Part shown: piece by piece, positions 34,958 through 43,743 of the stretch
Numbering within the stretch: the first letter of the stretch is position 1
How the letters are laid out: every line of letters starts with the position of its first letter
DNA from: Fimenecus sp045593555
Lineage (GTDB): Bacteria; Bacillota; Clostridia; Oscillospirales; Acutalibacteraceae
Assembly (NCBI GenBank): GCA_045593555.1
Contig: JAZNWU010000017.1
Coordinates: 1 to 64,000, forward strand
DNA: 64,000 bases
Direction of reading: 5' to 3'
Notes under the pieces: generated by a model
Told to the model about the DNA's origin: nothing
The model's database searches: none
The model's input: the letters and a program-made list of their open reading frames with translations, nothing else
Program-made: the position numbers and the translations under genes

Positions 34958-37306
34958 ATGTCACAAATAGTTAATGATGCAATTAAGCTTGCAAAAAGTA
35001 AATATTTTAAAGATATAAAAGAACTAAGTTCTTATGAGTTACACGAGGTAATTTCAACTGCTGTAATGTCATATATTTCCGACGACTGGAAAAATAGTAA
35101 AGACAAGAGAATTATGAACAGAACAGCGTTTTATTTTTCTGCTGAATTTCTCGTTGGTCGTGCAATTTACAATAATCTTGTTTCAAAAGGTTTATATGAT
35201 GAAGTTGAAAAAGATTTGAACGAATATGGTGTGTCACTAAAAGCACTTGAAGATGTCGAAGATGCTGCCCTCGGTAACGGTGGTTTAGGTCGTCTTGCTG
35301 CTTGTTTCCTTGATAGTGCAGCAACTCTTGATATTCCTCTTGATGGTTACGGAATAAGATATAAATATGGTCTTTTCAAGCAGGATTTTCACAATGGTTT
35401 TCAGATTGAAACAGCCGATGACTGGACAAAATTCGGTGACCCGTGGTCTGTAAGATGTGAGGGTGATGCTGTAACAGTTGATTTTAAGGATATGTCAGTT
35501 GAAGCAGTACCTTATGATATGCCTATTATTGGATATGGTACAGATAATATCGGTACATTAAGATTATGGCAAAGTGAATCTCTTATGCCATTTGATTTTG
35601 ATTTATTTAACGCACAGAAATACGATAAATCTGTTGCATTGAAGAATAGAGCTGAAGATATTTCCCGTGTGCTTTATCCTAATGATGATAACAATGAAGG
35701 TAAGAAATTAAGACTTAAACAGCAGTATTTCTTCTCGAGTGCATCATTACAGGATATTATCAGAAAATTTAAAGCAGTTCACGGAAATGATTTCTCGAAA
35801 TTTGCTGATTTTATTACAATTCAGCTTAATGATACACATCCTGTAATTTCAATTCCCGAGCTTATCAGACTTTTAACAGTCAACGAAAATGTCAAGTTTT
35901 CAGATGCCGTTGAGATTTGTAAAAATATGTTTAATTATACAAATCATACAATTATGCAGGAAGCACTTGAAAAGTGGGATTTAAAGCTTATTCGTGATAC
36001 AATTCCGCAGGTTCTTGATATTATTAAGCAACTTGATAAAATGCTCAAAAAAGAGTTGAAAGACTCAAAAGTCCCAAAAGAAAAAGCAGATAAAATGCAG
36101 ATTATTCAGGACAAAAGAGTTCATATGGCATATCTTGCAATTTTCTGTTCAAAGTATGTAAATGGTGTTGCTCGAATTCATACAGATATTCTTAAAACAG
36201 ATGTTTTGAAAGATTGGTACGAATTATATCCTGAAAAATTTCAGAATAAGACAAACGGTATTACTCAAAGAAGATGGTTATTACTTTGTAACCGTGAATT
36301 ATCAACACTTATTACTGAACTTTTAGGTAGTGATGAATGGGTTACTGACCTTGATAAACTTAAGGAACTTGAAAAGTATGCTGATGATGAAACTGTTTTG
36401 AAAAGATTTATTGCAATTAAGGAAACGAAGAAAAAGCAGTTAGTAGAGTATATCCGTGTTCATGACGGAGTTGAAATTGACGAAAATTCAATTTTTGACA
36501 TTCAGATTAAACGACTTCACGAGTACAAGCGTCAACTTTTAAATGCACTTGCTATTCTTGAACTTTTTTTTGAAATTAAAGAAGGTTCACTTACAGATTT
36601 CACACCAACAACCTTTATTTTTGGTGCAAAATCAGCACCCGGATATGCCCGTGCAAAAGGTATCATTAAACTAATTAACGAAATCGCAAATCTTATCGAA
36701 AAAGATAGTGAAGTATCAAAATATATAAAAGTTATTTTCGTTAAGAATTATAATGTGTCTTATGCTGAAAAACTTGTTGCAGCAGCTGATGTGAGTGAAC
36801 AGATTTCACCAGCAGGTACGGAGGCTTCGGGAACCGGCAATATGAAACTTATGCTCAACGGTGCAGTAACACTTGGCACTTATGACGGTGCAAATATTGA
36901 AATCGTTGAAGAAGCAGGGGAGGAGAATAACTACATTTTCGGTGCTCGTGTTGAAGATATTGAGGATATAAAAGAGACATATTCTTCAAAAGAATTCTAT
37001 GAAACCGACGAAAAAATTAAACGAGTTCTTGATGCCCTTACAGATGGTACTCTTAAAGACGGCAAAACAAAGATTTTCAAAGAACTTTATGATTCAATTC
37101 TTAAAGGTGCATCCTGGCATAAGCCTGACCATTACTATTTGCTTCTTGATTTCAATGATTATCTTGAAACAAAGAAACGAGTTAATGCTGATTACAAGAA
37201 TAAAAATGAATTCTATAAAAAATGTTGGCTCAATATGTGTAATGCAGGCAAGTTCTCATCAGACAGAACAATTAAAGAGTATGCAAAGGACATTTGGCAT
37301 TTATAA
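34958..37306 (+). CDS. glgP: glycogen/maltodextrin phosphorylase
   Basis: A 782-residue GT35 enzyme that uses phosphate to remove glucose-1-phosphate from alpha-1,4-glucan ends. Motifs: FYFSAEFLVGRAIYNNL, DAALGNGGLGRLAACF, GIRYKYGLFKQ, FDIQIKRLHEYKRQLLN, and the PLP site EASGTGNMKLMLNGA. It starts directly after the malQ stop, so translation is coupled; only a weak purine-rich RBS is present. With malQ it completes intracellular maltodextrin breakdown. It could equally be called malP. Confidence 0.95.
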   Translation: MSQIVNDAIKLAKSKYFKDIKELSSYELHEVISTAVMSYISDDWKNSKDKRIMNRTAFYFSAEFLVGRAIYNNLVSKGLYDEVEKDLNEYGVSLKALEDVEDAALGNGGLGRLAACFLDSAATLDIPLDGYGIRYKYGLFKQDFHNGFQIETADDWTKFGDPWSVRCEGDAVTVDFKDMSVEAVPYDMPIIGYGTDNIGTLRLWQSESLMPFDFDLFNAQKYDKSVALKNRAEDISRVLYPNDDNNEGKKLRLKQQYFFSSASLQDIIRKFKAVHGNDFSKFADFITIQLNDTHPVISIPELIRLLTVNENVKFSDAVEICKNMFNYTNHTIMQEALEKWDLKLIRDTIPQVLDIIKQLDKMLKKELKDSKVPKEKADKMQIIQDKRVHMAYLAIFCSKYVNGVARIHTDILKTDVLKDWYELYPEKFQNKTNGITQRRWLLLCNRELSTLITELLGSDEWVTDLDKLKELEKYADDETVLKRFIAIKETKKKQLVEYIRVHDGVEIDENSIFDIQIKRLHEYKRQLLNALAILELFFEIKEGSLTDFTPTTFIFGAKSAPGYARAKGIIKLINEIANLIEKDSEVSKYIKVIFVKNYNVSYAEKLVAAADVSEQISPAGTEASGTGNMKLMLNGAVTLGTYDGANIEIVEEAGEENNYIFGARVEDIEDIKETYSSKEFYETDEKIKRVLDALTDGTLKDGKTKIFKELYDSILKGASWHKPDHYYLLLDFNDYLETKKRVNADYKNKNEFYKKCWLNMCNAGKFSSDRTIKEYAKDIWHL

Positions 37307-37312
37307 AGAATT

Positions 37313-37340
37313 AAAAAAGGACTCAATCGAGCCCTTTTTT
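37313..37340 (+). terminator. terminator of the maltodextrin operon
   Basis: Stem AAAAAAGGACTC with GAGCCCTTTTTT (one mismatch), loop AATC, U-run in the stem foot. Confidence 0.75.
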
Positions 37341-37386
37341 GTTGCATAAATAAGAAAATCAATATATAATATCTTTGGTGATAATT

Positions 37387-38154
37387 TTGGATAAAAAAGT
37401 ATTAGAGCAATATTTAAACCAAAAACTGAATATCACAATTTTTGATGAACTTGATTCTACAAATAGCTATTTGAAAAAAATAGGTTCAAGTGGTGAAAAA
37501 GAAACTCAACTCGTTATTGCTTTAAGTCAGACAGGTGGCAGAGGCAGAATGGGTCGTTCTTTCTATTCTCCAAATGGTACGGGAATTTACTTTTCTTTAC
37601 TTTTACATCCGGAGTTTTCTGCCAAAAAATCACTTTTTTTGACAGTTATGGCTGCTGTTTCAGTTGCAGAAGCTGTTATGAAATACAACAAAAATGATGT
37701 TAAAATCAAGTGGGTAAATGACATTTATATTGATGGTAAAAAAGTCTGCGGAATACTTACTGAAGGTGCAATAAACTCTGATAAAATGCTCGACTACGCT
37801 GTTGTTGGTATTGGTATAAATGTAATCGCACCTGAAAACGGTTTTCCCGAGGATATAAAAAATATTGCAACTGCAATTTTCCCGGGAAAAACGGAAGATA
37901 ATATTAAAGAAAAAATCGTTGCAGATATTGTTAACAGATTTTTCAGTATGTATAACGGAATTGATACTGATTTTGTTAAAAGATATAAAGAGTATTCATA
38001 TCTTACAGGCAAAGAAATCAACATTGTTTCAGGAAAAAACACAAGATCTGCAACGGTAATTGATATTGCTGACGATTGTCATTTGCTTGTTAAAAATGAA
38101 AAAGGCGAAATTGAGGAGATTTCGTCAGGTGATGTCAGTGTGAGGGTCAAATGA
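37387..38154 (+). CDS. birA: biotin--[acetyl-CoA-carboxylase] ligase, short form
   Basis: A 255-residue enzyme that makes biotinyl-AMP and attaches biotin to carboxylase carrier protein. Motifs: ELDSTNSYLKK, GGRGRMGRSFYSP (adenylate loop), KIKWVNDIYIDGKKVCGIL, VVGIGINV. A C-terminal SH3-like domain is present. It lacks the N-terminal helix-turn-helix of the E. coli repressor form, so it is group I (no direct repression). I chose the TTG at 37387, 4 nt after GGTGAT; an upstream in-frame TTG at 37375 precedes any RBS. It overlaps bioY by 4 nt. Confidence 0.92.
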   Translation: MDKKVLEQYLNQKLNITIFDELDSTNSYLKKIGSSGEKETQLVIALSQTGGRGRMGRSFYSPNGTGIYFSLLLHPEFSAKKSLFLTVMAAVSVAEAVMKYNKNDVKIKWVNDIYIDGKKVCGILTEGAINSDKMLDYAVVGIGINVIAPENGFPEDIKNIATAIFPGKTEDNIKEKIVADIVNRFFSMYNGIDTDFVKRYKEYSYLTGKEINIVSGKNTRSATVIDIADDCHLLVKNEKGEIEEISSGDVSVRVK

Positions 38155-38708
38155 AAAGAAGAAATCTGATTGTAACATTAACATTGTCTGCATTATTCTG
38201 TACATTGATTTGCATAGGCTCATTTATACGAATTCCAATGCCAAATATGATGCCAATGACTTTGCAAACATTCTTTGTTTTGCTTACGGGACTTATACTG
38301 CCATTAAAAGCATCAACCCTTGCAACTATTACTTATATGGTACTTGGACTTATTGGATTACCAATTTTTTCAGGTGGTGGGGGATTAGGCTATGTTTTAA
38401 TGCCTAATTTCGGCTTTATAATTGGTTTTGTTATTTCATCAGTAACAATGAGTATTATTGCGGAAAAACAAAAAAAACGCAGTTTTTGGCAGTATTTCGC
38501 CATATCTTTACTTGGTGTTGCAATAATCTACATAATAGGTGTTTTATATTTCGCATTCATAACAAATGTTTATAATAATAATTACTCTGCAATTTGGTTT
38601 ATTCAGACAGTTTTCCTGCCATTTATACCAAAAGAGATAATTTGCATCATTTTATCTTCACTTTCAGCATATAAAATAAGACCATATATAACAAAAGGAA
38701 AGGTATGA
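38151..38708 (+). CDS. bioY: biotin transporter BioY (ECF S component)
   Basis: A 185-residue membrane protein with six helices. BioY marks are the N-terminal IPMPNMMPMTLQTFFVLLTG and YMVLGLIGLPIFSGGGGL, with FIIGFVISS after. It takes up biotin with the shared ECF ATPases and EcfT, which are not in the window. The start overlaps the birA stop (ATGA), so uptake and attachment are coupled. Confidence 0.93.
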   Translation: MKRRNLIVTLTLSALFCTLICIGSFIRIPMPNMMPMTLQTFFVLLTGLILPLKASTLATITYMVLGLIGLPIFSGGGGLGYVLMPNFGFIIGFVISSVTMSIIAEKQKKRSFWQYFAISLLGVAIIYIIGVLYFAFITNVYNNNYSAIWFIQTVFLPFIPKEIICIILSSLSAYKIRPYITKGKV

Positions 38709-38724
38709 AAACTCATATCTTTCC
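38697..38724 (+). terminator. terminator of birA-bioY
   Basis: Stem GGAAAGGTATGA with TCATATCTTTCC (one G-T pair), loop 4 nt, then TTATTATTTT. It overlaps the bioY stop codon. Confidence 0.6.
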
Positions 38725-38754
38725 TTATTATTTTACTCGATTGTTAAATTAATT

Positions 38755-38790
38755 TGTATGGGCTGACGCCCCCGCCAGCCTGTTGTAAGT
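38755..38790. repeat. GC-rich intergenic palindrome (REP-like element candidate)
   Basis: GGCTGAC (38761-38767), loop GCCCCC, GCCAGCC (38774-38780) form a 7-bp stem with one mismatch. The base composition is sharply different from the A/T-rich surroundings. It looks like a degenerate copy of a dispersed intergenic repeat; only one copy is in the window. Confidence 0.4.
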
Positions 38791-38827
38791 GTACACTATA
38801 ATTGATTTTTGGTTGTACATAAAATGA

Positions 38828-38877
38828 GACCGATTAAAAATTAAAATAGATAGATTTTGTTATATCGGTCATTTTTT
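38828..38877. terminator. long-loop hairpin, possible terminator
   Basis: GACCGAT (38828-38834) pairs with ATCGGTC (38864-38870) and is followed by T6. The 29-nt loop makes it weak. It may end transcription from either bioY or the leftward nucleoside operon. Confidence 0.35.
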
Positions 38878-38919
38878 GAAAATATTTAAGAATAATACTG
38901 GTTTCGTTACAATATAATT

Positions 38920-39342
38920 TTATAATTCTTTCATAAATCTGATTTGTTCTTTTTCATTACTGTAACCAATAGTACGGTAAAATTCATGAGCTTTAGGTCG
39001 AACAAATCCGGAATTAAGCCTTATTATTTCAATGCCTTTCTCTCTTGCCCAATTTTCTGCGGCATTCATAAGCTCTTTGCCATATCCTTTTCTTCGGTGT
39101 TCTTTTGCAACAACCATACCTTGAATATTTGCCATACTCTTATAATACAAAGTATTAAATATTATAATATGAACATAGCCAACAACCTTGCTGTTAACCT
39201 CTGCAACAAAAACACATTCGTTGTTTGGGTCAAGGTTTTCCAATCTGCTTTTTACAAGCTCAACATCACATTCATATCCTAAATCTTCAAAGGATAATTT
39301 TTGCAATTCAACATAATCTGTTGTGTTAGCTTTTCTAATCAT
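38920..39342 (-). CDS. GNAT-family N-acetyltransferase
   Basis: A 140-residue acetyl-CoA-dependent transferase. The GNAT core shows VAEVNSKVVGYVHI, then the acetyl-CoA loop VVAKEHRRKGYGKELMNAAE and the C-terminal IIRLNSGFVRPKAHEFYRTIGY. Substrate unknown. It follows pdp by 15 nt with AAGGAGG and is probably the last gene of the nucleoside salvage operon. Confidence 0.88.
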   Translation of the reverse strand: MIRKANTTDYVELQKLSFEDLGYECDVELVKSRLENLDPNNECVFVAEVNSKVVGYVHIIIFNTLYYKSMANIQGMVVAKEHRRKGYGKELMNAAENWAREKGIEIIRLNSGFVRPKAHEFYRTIGYSNEKEQIRFMKEL

Positions 39343-39357
39343 CTGTGATTTTCCTCC

Positions 39358-40659
39358 TTATCTTATCGTTCTATAAATTAAAGGTTTCATTTCAGGCTTT
39401 TCATCACCTATTGTAAATGAGGTGTTGAAAAGCTTTTCCGCGTTTTTAAGTCTTTCTTCGGTTTCTGCATAAAGTACAGCGATTGTATCTCCAATTGAAA
39501 CTTTATCACAAGTTTTTTTGTAAAGTGCAATTCCTGCACCGTAATCAATAGTATCGGTTTTCTTTTCACGACCTGCACCAAGCAAGACAGCACTTTCACC
39601 AACAATTCTTGAATCAATACTTTGGATGTAACCGTCTTGCTTTGCTTTGATTTCAAGTGATTTTTCGCAACTTGGCAAGAGTTCAGTATTATCAAGCATT
39701 TCTGCATTTCCACCTTGTGCAGAAACGAGTTCCTTAAGTTTATTTAATGCAGAACCATCAAGCAAAGCATTTTCAGCATTCTCGTATGCTTTATCATAAT
39801 CCCAACCATAGGAAATACTTAAAATAGTAGCAGATAAAACAAGACACAAATCTCTTAACTGTTTATCACCCTTATTATTGAGTATATCAACAACCTCTTT
39901 AATCTCAAGTGCATTACCGACGTTTGACCCAAGCGGAATATCCATATTTGTAATAACTGCAGCCATATTTCGACCACATTTCTTACCGATTTTAACCATC
40001 ATTTCAGCAAGTTCCGTTGCACTTTGCTCATCTTTCATAAATGCACCGCTACCACATTTTACATCAAGTACAATGTTTTTTGCTCCTGCAGCAATTTTTT
40101 TACTCATAATACTTGAAGCAATAAGTGAAATATTTCCGACCGTTGCAGTAACATCACGCAAAGCATAAATCTTTTTATCAGCAGGTGCTAAATTGCCTGT
40201 CTGTCCTATAAGTGCAATACCGATTTCATTAACCTGCTTGAAAAATGCTTCAGTATCAATTGAAGTATTATATCCCTCAATGCTTTCAAGCTTGTCGATT
40301 GTGCCACCTGTATGACCAAGTCCACGACCACTCATTTTTGCCATTTTAATTCCAAGGGAAGCACAAATAGGAGCAACAACAAGTGAGGTCTTATCACCAA
40401 CACCACCTGTGGAGTGCTTATCTGCACTAATACCGTCAATAGACGACAAATCAAGCATATCACCGGATTTAGCCATACTTTCAGTAAGATTTACTGTTTC
40501 TTCTTCGTCCATACCATTAATAAAAATAGCCATTAATAATGCTGAAGCCTGATAATCTTCAATATTTTCTTTTGTATATTCCTGTACAAAAAAGTCTATT
40601 TCTTCTTTTGTAAGTTTCTGTTCGTCACGCTTTTTTTCAATAATATCGTAAATTCTCAT
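39358..40659 (-). CDS. pdp: pyrimidine-nucleoside phosphorylase
   Basis: A 433-residue enzyme that splits thymidine/uridine with phosphate to base and (deoxy)ribose-1-phosphate. Motifs: SGDMLDLSSIDGISADKHST, GGVGDKTSLVVAPICASLG, KMSGRGLGHTGGTIDKLES, DVKCGSGAFMKDE. The C-terminal domain is normal. I chose the ATG at 40659, 5 nt after AGGTGA; it lies directly after the cdd stop. Thymidine phosphorylase (deoA) is the near alternative name. Confidence 0.93.
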   Translation of the reverse strand: MRIYDIIEKKRDEQKLTKEEIDFFVQEYTKENIEDYQASALLMAIFINGMDEEETVNLTESMAKSGDMLDLSSIDGISADKHSTGGVGDKTSLVVAPICASLGIKMAKMSGRGLGHTGGTIDKLESIEGYNTSIDTEAFFKQVNEIGIALIGQTGNLAPADKKIYALRDVTATVGNISLIASSIMSKKIAAGAKNIVLDVKCGSGAFMKDEQSATELAEMMVKIGKKCGRNMAAVITNMDIPLGSNVGNALEIKEVVDILNNKGDKQLRDLCLVLSATILSISYGWDYDKAYENAENALLDGSALNKLKELVSAQGGNAEMLDNTELLPSCEKSLEIKAKQDGYIQSIDSRIVGESAVLLGAGREKKTDTIDYGAGIALYKKTCDKVSIGDTIAVLYAETEERLKNAEKLFNTSFTIGDEKPEMKPLIYRTIR

Positions 40660-40660
40660 A

Positions 40661-41071
40661 TCATTCACCTAATTTGGATTTATTGAAAGAACAGGGGAGT
40701 AGTTCACCTAAAGTAAACTCCTTTATATCATCTTCATTTTTACCAACAAATACTTTGAAATCGGCATCGCAAAATTCAGACAATGCCTGTCTGCAAACGC
40801 CACAAGGCATAGCGTAGTCAGTAATTTCACCGTTGTTACCACCAACTACACAAATAGCAACAAATTCTTTTTCACCACTTGCTATTGCAGAAAACAAAGC
40901 TGTTCTTTCAGCACAGTTTGTAACCGAATATGATGCGTTTTCAATATTGCACCCTTTATATATATTTCCGTTTTTGCAAACTAAAACTGCACCTACATTA
41001 TAGTTAGAATATGGCGCATAAGAGTTTTTCATAGCTTCTGTTGTTTTGTTAAAAAGGTCTTTTTTATCCAT
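40661..41071 (-). CDS. cdd: cytidine deaminase
   Basis: A 136-residue zinc enzyme that converts (deoxy)cytidine to (deoxy)uridine, the substrate of the following phosphorylase. Zinc/catalytic motifs are TNCAERTALF and MPCGVCRQAL; YAPYSNYNVGAVLV is the N-terminal mark. I chose the ATG at 41071 because AAGGTGAT, which overlaps the deoB stop, is then at good spacing. Confidence 0.95.
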   Translation of the reverse strand: MDKKDLFNKTTEAMKNSYAPYSNYNVGAVLVCKNGNIYKGCNIENASYSVTNCAERTALFSAIASGEKEFVAICVVGGNNGEITDYAMPCGVCRQALSEFCDADFKVFVGKNEDDIKEFTLGELLPCSFNKSKLGE

Positions 41072-41076
41072 AAAAA

Positions 41077-42198
41077 TCACCTTAAATTGAAATTTTCAAG
41101 AACAATATTACTGATATAGTTATAACCCTTGATTGTACCAATATTTTGTGGCTCAATATCCTTTGAATACATAAGAAAAGGTACTTGTTCTCTTGTATGG
41201 TCTGTACCTTTAAATGCAGGGTCACAACCGTGGTCGGCAGTAATAATCAGTAAATCATCGCTTTTCATTTTTGCAATAAAATCATTTAACCATTTATCAA
41301 ATTCGCTGATAGCATTTGCATATCCTTGGACATCTCGTCTGTGTCCGAATTTCATATCAAAATCAACAAGGTTAGTGAAAACAAGTCCGTTGAAATCATT
41401 GTCAAGCAGTTCAAGAGTTTTGCTCATACCCTCATCATTTGAATGAGTAAAGTATTTTTCAGTAATTCCACGATTTGCAAAAATGTCTGCAATTTTACCA
41501 ACTGAAATAACATCATAACTATTTGCTTTCAACTTATCGAGCATCGTATCTTCAGGAGGCTCAACAGAAAAGTCGTGTCTGTCTGCAGTTCTTGTGAATG
41601 GGTATTCACCTGCAAATGGTCTTGCAATAACACGACCAACTGAGTGTTCACCAACAAGTATTTTTCGTGCAATTCTGCAATATTCATATAGCTTTTCTAA
41701 TGGAACAATGTCAGTATGTGTTGCAATCTGAAAAACGCTGTCTGCAGATGTATAAACAATTAATTTGCCTGTTTTGATATGTTCTTCACCAAAATCAGCA
41801 ATAACATGCGTACCCGAATATGGTTTATTGCAAAGTGTACCACAACCGGTTTGCTTTTCAAATTCATTAATAATTTCATCAGGGAATCCGTCAGGATAGG
41901 TGGGCATTGGTTTTTCTGAAATAATTCCTGCAATTTCAAAATGACCGATTGTAGTGTCTTTACCCTTAGATAATTCCTGAATTGCACCGAATTTACCGAT
42001 AGGACAAGGGTAATCTTCTAAATCAACACCATCAATATTACAAAGACCGAGTTTTAATAAATTATCAATATGGAATTTATCTGATTTTGAAATGCTTTTA
42101 AGTGTGTTTGCACCAAAATCTCCAAATTTTTCAGAATCAGAAGCATTGCCAATACCAAAACTGTCAAGAACAATCAAAAACACTCTTTTATATTTCAT
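41077..42198 (-). CDS. deoB: phosphopentomutase
   Basis: A 373-residue Mn2+-dependent alkaline-phosphatase-fold enzyme that converts (deoxy)ribose-1-phosphate to the 5-phosphate. Motifs: VFLIVLDSFGIGNASD (metal ligand), GKDTTIGHFEIAG (phospho-Thr), LIITADHGCDP and GTDHTREQVPFLMY. It starts within the deoC stop (TAATG), so translation is coupled. It feeds DeoC. Confidence 0.96.
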   Translation of the reverse strand: MKYKRVFLIVLDSFGIGNASDSEKFGDFGANTLKSISKSDKFHIDNLLKLGLCNIDGVDLEDYPCPIGKFGAIQELSKGKDTTIGHFEIAGIISEKPMPTYPDGFPDEIINEFEKQTGCGTLCNKPYSGTHVIADFGEEHIKTGKLIVYTSADSVFQIATHTDIVPLEKLYEYCRIARKILVGEHSVGRVIARPFAGEYPFTRTADRHDFSVEPPEDTMLDKLKANSYDVISVGKIADIFANRGITEKYFTHSNDEGMSKTLELLDNDFNGLVFTNLVDFDMKFGHRRDVQGYANAISEFDKWLNDFIAKMKSDDLLIITADHGCDPAFKGTDHTREQVPFLMYSKDIEPQNIGTIKGYNYISNIVLENFNLR

Positions 42199-42863
42199 TA
42201 ATATCCACTACCTTGTTCATTTTTAACAATTTTTACAATTCTGCTTGTACCTAATCTTGATGCACCAAGATTTATAAAATCCTTTGCATCCTGTATGGAG
42301 GCAATTCCGCCTGCAGCCTTAATTTTCTTGCCATTAGTAGTATGCTTTGCAAAAAGCTCAATATCAGCCTTTGTTGCTCCACCTGTTGAAAAGCCTGTTG
42401 ATGTTTTAATAAAATCCGCCTTTGAATTGCTTACAATTTCACACATTTTGATTTTCTCATCGTCAGTAAGAAGGCAAGTTTCAATAATAACTTTCAAAAT
42501 CTTACCACTACAAGCATCTTTAATCTCATTGATTTCATTGAGAATATCGTCATATTTCTTATCTTTTAACCAACCAACATTGATTACCATATCAATCTCG
42601 TCTGCACCGTTTTTAACGGCATCTGCTGTTTCAAAAACCTTTGTCGCAGTTGTTGAATATCCGTTTGGAAATCCTATTACAGTACAAATAGCAATCTTAT
42701 CTCCAACATATTCCTTTGCCTGTTTTACGAATGATGCTGGAATACAAACTGATGCCGTTTCATATTTAAATCCATCATCACAAATTGATTTTATTTCTTC
42801 CCAAGTTGCATTTTGTGATAATAAAGTATGGTCAACTTTTGATAAAATTTCATTAATATTCAT
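42198..42863 (-). CDS. deoC: deoxyribose-phosphate aldolase
   Basis: A 221-residue class I aldolase that cuts 2-deoxyribose-5-phosphate to glyceraldehyde-3-phosphate and acetaldehyde. Motifs: VDHTLL, GADEIDMVINVGWLK, LKVIIETCLL (Lys), DFIKTSTGFSTGGAT (Schiff-base Lys). GGAGG lies inside the 3' end of the upstream gene. It completes the deo pathway with deoB, cdd and pdp. Confidence 0.95.
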   Translation of the reverse strand: MNINEILSKVDHTLLSQNATWEEIKSICDDGFKYETASVCIPASFVKQAKEYVGDKIAICTVIGFPNGYSTTATKVFETADAVKNGADEIDMVINVGWLKDKKYDDILNEINEIKDACSGKILKVIIETCLLTDDEKIKMCEIVSNSKADFIKTSTGFSTGGATKADIELFAKHTTNGKKIKAAGGIASIQDAKDFINLGASRLGTSRIVKIVKNEQGSGY

Positions 42864-42867
42864 AATT

Positions 42868-43422
42868 TTAACCTCCGCAAGTGCTACATAAAGTATAGCC
42901 GTTATTTAAATACTCATTTAATTCGTCGTTACTTAATTGTATGTATTTTCTGTTTTCCTCTTTCATTCTGTTTACAAATGAACAATCAGCATAATGTATT
43001 TTATTACTGTTCACATTTATAACAAAATTCATTTTTGAAGAACTGTGACTATTTGAAGTTGAAACTTCAGTTGTAGTATTTGTTTTATCTTCGTGTTCTT
43101 TAATATTTGAGTTTGTTTCTTCTATATTCGTTGTGGTAGTTGTTTCTGATGAGGATTCCTCTAACTCATTGTAATAAGGTAATACATCACCGATTTCACC
43201 TTTTTCTTCAATAAAAACATCAGCAATCTCTTCATTTTTTTCTTCTTTTGTATGTACAGAAATTGGTTCTGCAATCATAAGAATACTCTCGTTTATTTCA
43301 TTTAATTTAAAGAAAACTAAACCAAGTAAAACACAAATTAAAAACAGATAAAAAGCGATTCTTTTTAATATAATTTCACCTGATACCGATTTTTCTAAAA
43401 ATTCCATTAATTTATCTTTCAT
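42868..43422 (-). CDS. membrane protein with Thr/Ser-rich stalk and Cys-rich (Ada-like) tail
   Basis: A 184-residue protein: a short cytoplasmic N-terminus, one transmembrane helix (~22-42, IAFYLFLICVLLGLVFF), a low-complexity acidic and Thr/Ser/Asn-rich stalk (~60-130), then a ~50-residue domain from FVINVNSNKIHYADC to CSTCGG. That domain resembles the small Ada-type metal-binding modules found on clostridial surface proteins and nucleases, with the four ligand candidates C, C, C, C/H. Function unknown. I chose the ATG at 43422 after GAGGT. It heads the deo operon (5-nt gap), with the promoter at 43449-43477. Confidence 0.7.
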   Translation of the reverse strand: MKDKLMEFLEKSVSGEIILKRIAFYLFLICVLLGLVFFKLNEINESILMIAEPISVHTKEEKNEEIADVFIEEKGEIGDVLPYYNELEESSSETTTTTNIEETNSNIKEHEDKTNTTTEVSTSNSHSSSKMNFVINVNSNKIHYADCSFVNRMKEENRKYIQLSNDELNEYLNNGYTLCSTCGG

Positions 43423-43448
43423 ATCTTTTACCTCACATGTTATTACAT

Positions 43449-43477
43449 ATTTTAACATTTACTTTTCTCGATTTCAA
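43449..43477 (-). promoter_or_regulatory. sigma-A promoter of the nucleoside salvage operon
   Basis: Minus strand: -35 TTGAAA (43472-43477), 17-nt spacer ending TGT, -10 TAAAAT (43449-43454). Confidence 0.65.
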
Positions 43478-43514
43478 TATAAATAACATTTTATTGGGTA
43501 ACTGAATATGATAT

Positions 43515-43532
43515 TTTGAGAAGAGTCTCAAA
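43515..43532. promoter_or_regulatory. inverted repeat upstream of cotJABC
   Basis: TTTGAGA and TCTCAAA around AGAG form a 7-bp perfect inverted repeat 23 nt before the cotJA ATG. It could be an operator or a 5' mRNA hairpin. I cannot recognise a convincing sporulation-sigma promoter beside it. Confidence 0.35.
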
Positions 43533-43554
43533 TATAAAAAAAGGAGAAAAGCAA

Positions 43555-43743
43555 ATGGAAGAAAATAAATGTCAATGTAATTTCAGAACATTAAATAAAC
43601 TGCCATCAGATATGGTTGTTGCAATGGCATATGTACCTTTTCAGACAGAGCTTGTAACATACACAAGTACTGAAGCATTGTCTAATGGAACGCTTTTTCC
43701 GGAGTTAGATAAAAAGTTCTATGGAGGTAAGAGCTGTGGATAA
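43555..43743 (+). CDS. cotJA: spore coat protein CotJA
   Basis: A 62-residue small protein with the CotJA-type core (MVVAMAYVPFQTELVTYTS) after a Cys-containing N-terminus. It is part of the CotJ complex laid into the inner coat of endospores and made in the mother cell. I chose the ATG at 43555, 7 nt after AAGGAG. It overlaps cotJB by 8 nt. Confidence 0.85.
   Translation: MEENKCQCNFRTLNKLPSDMVVAMAYVPFQTELVTYTSTEALSNGTLFPELDKKFYGGKSCG

Noticed and set aside
42295..42891. 198-residue rightward open frame opposite deoC
   Set aside because: It lies antisense to a clear deoC coding region, has no RBS and encodes no recognisable domain.
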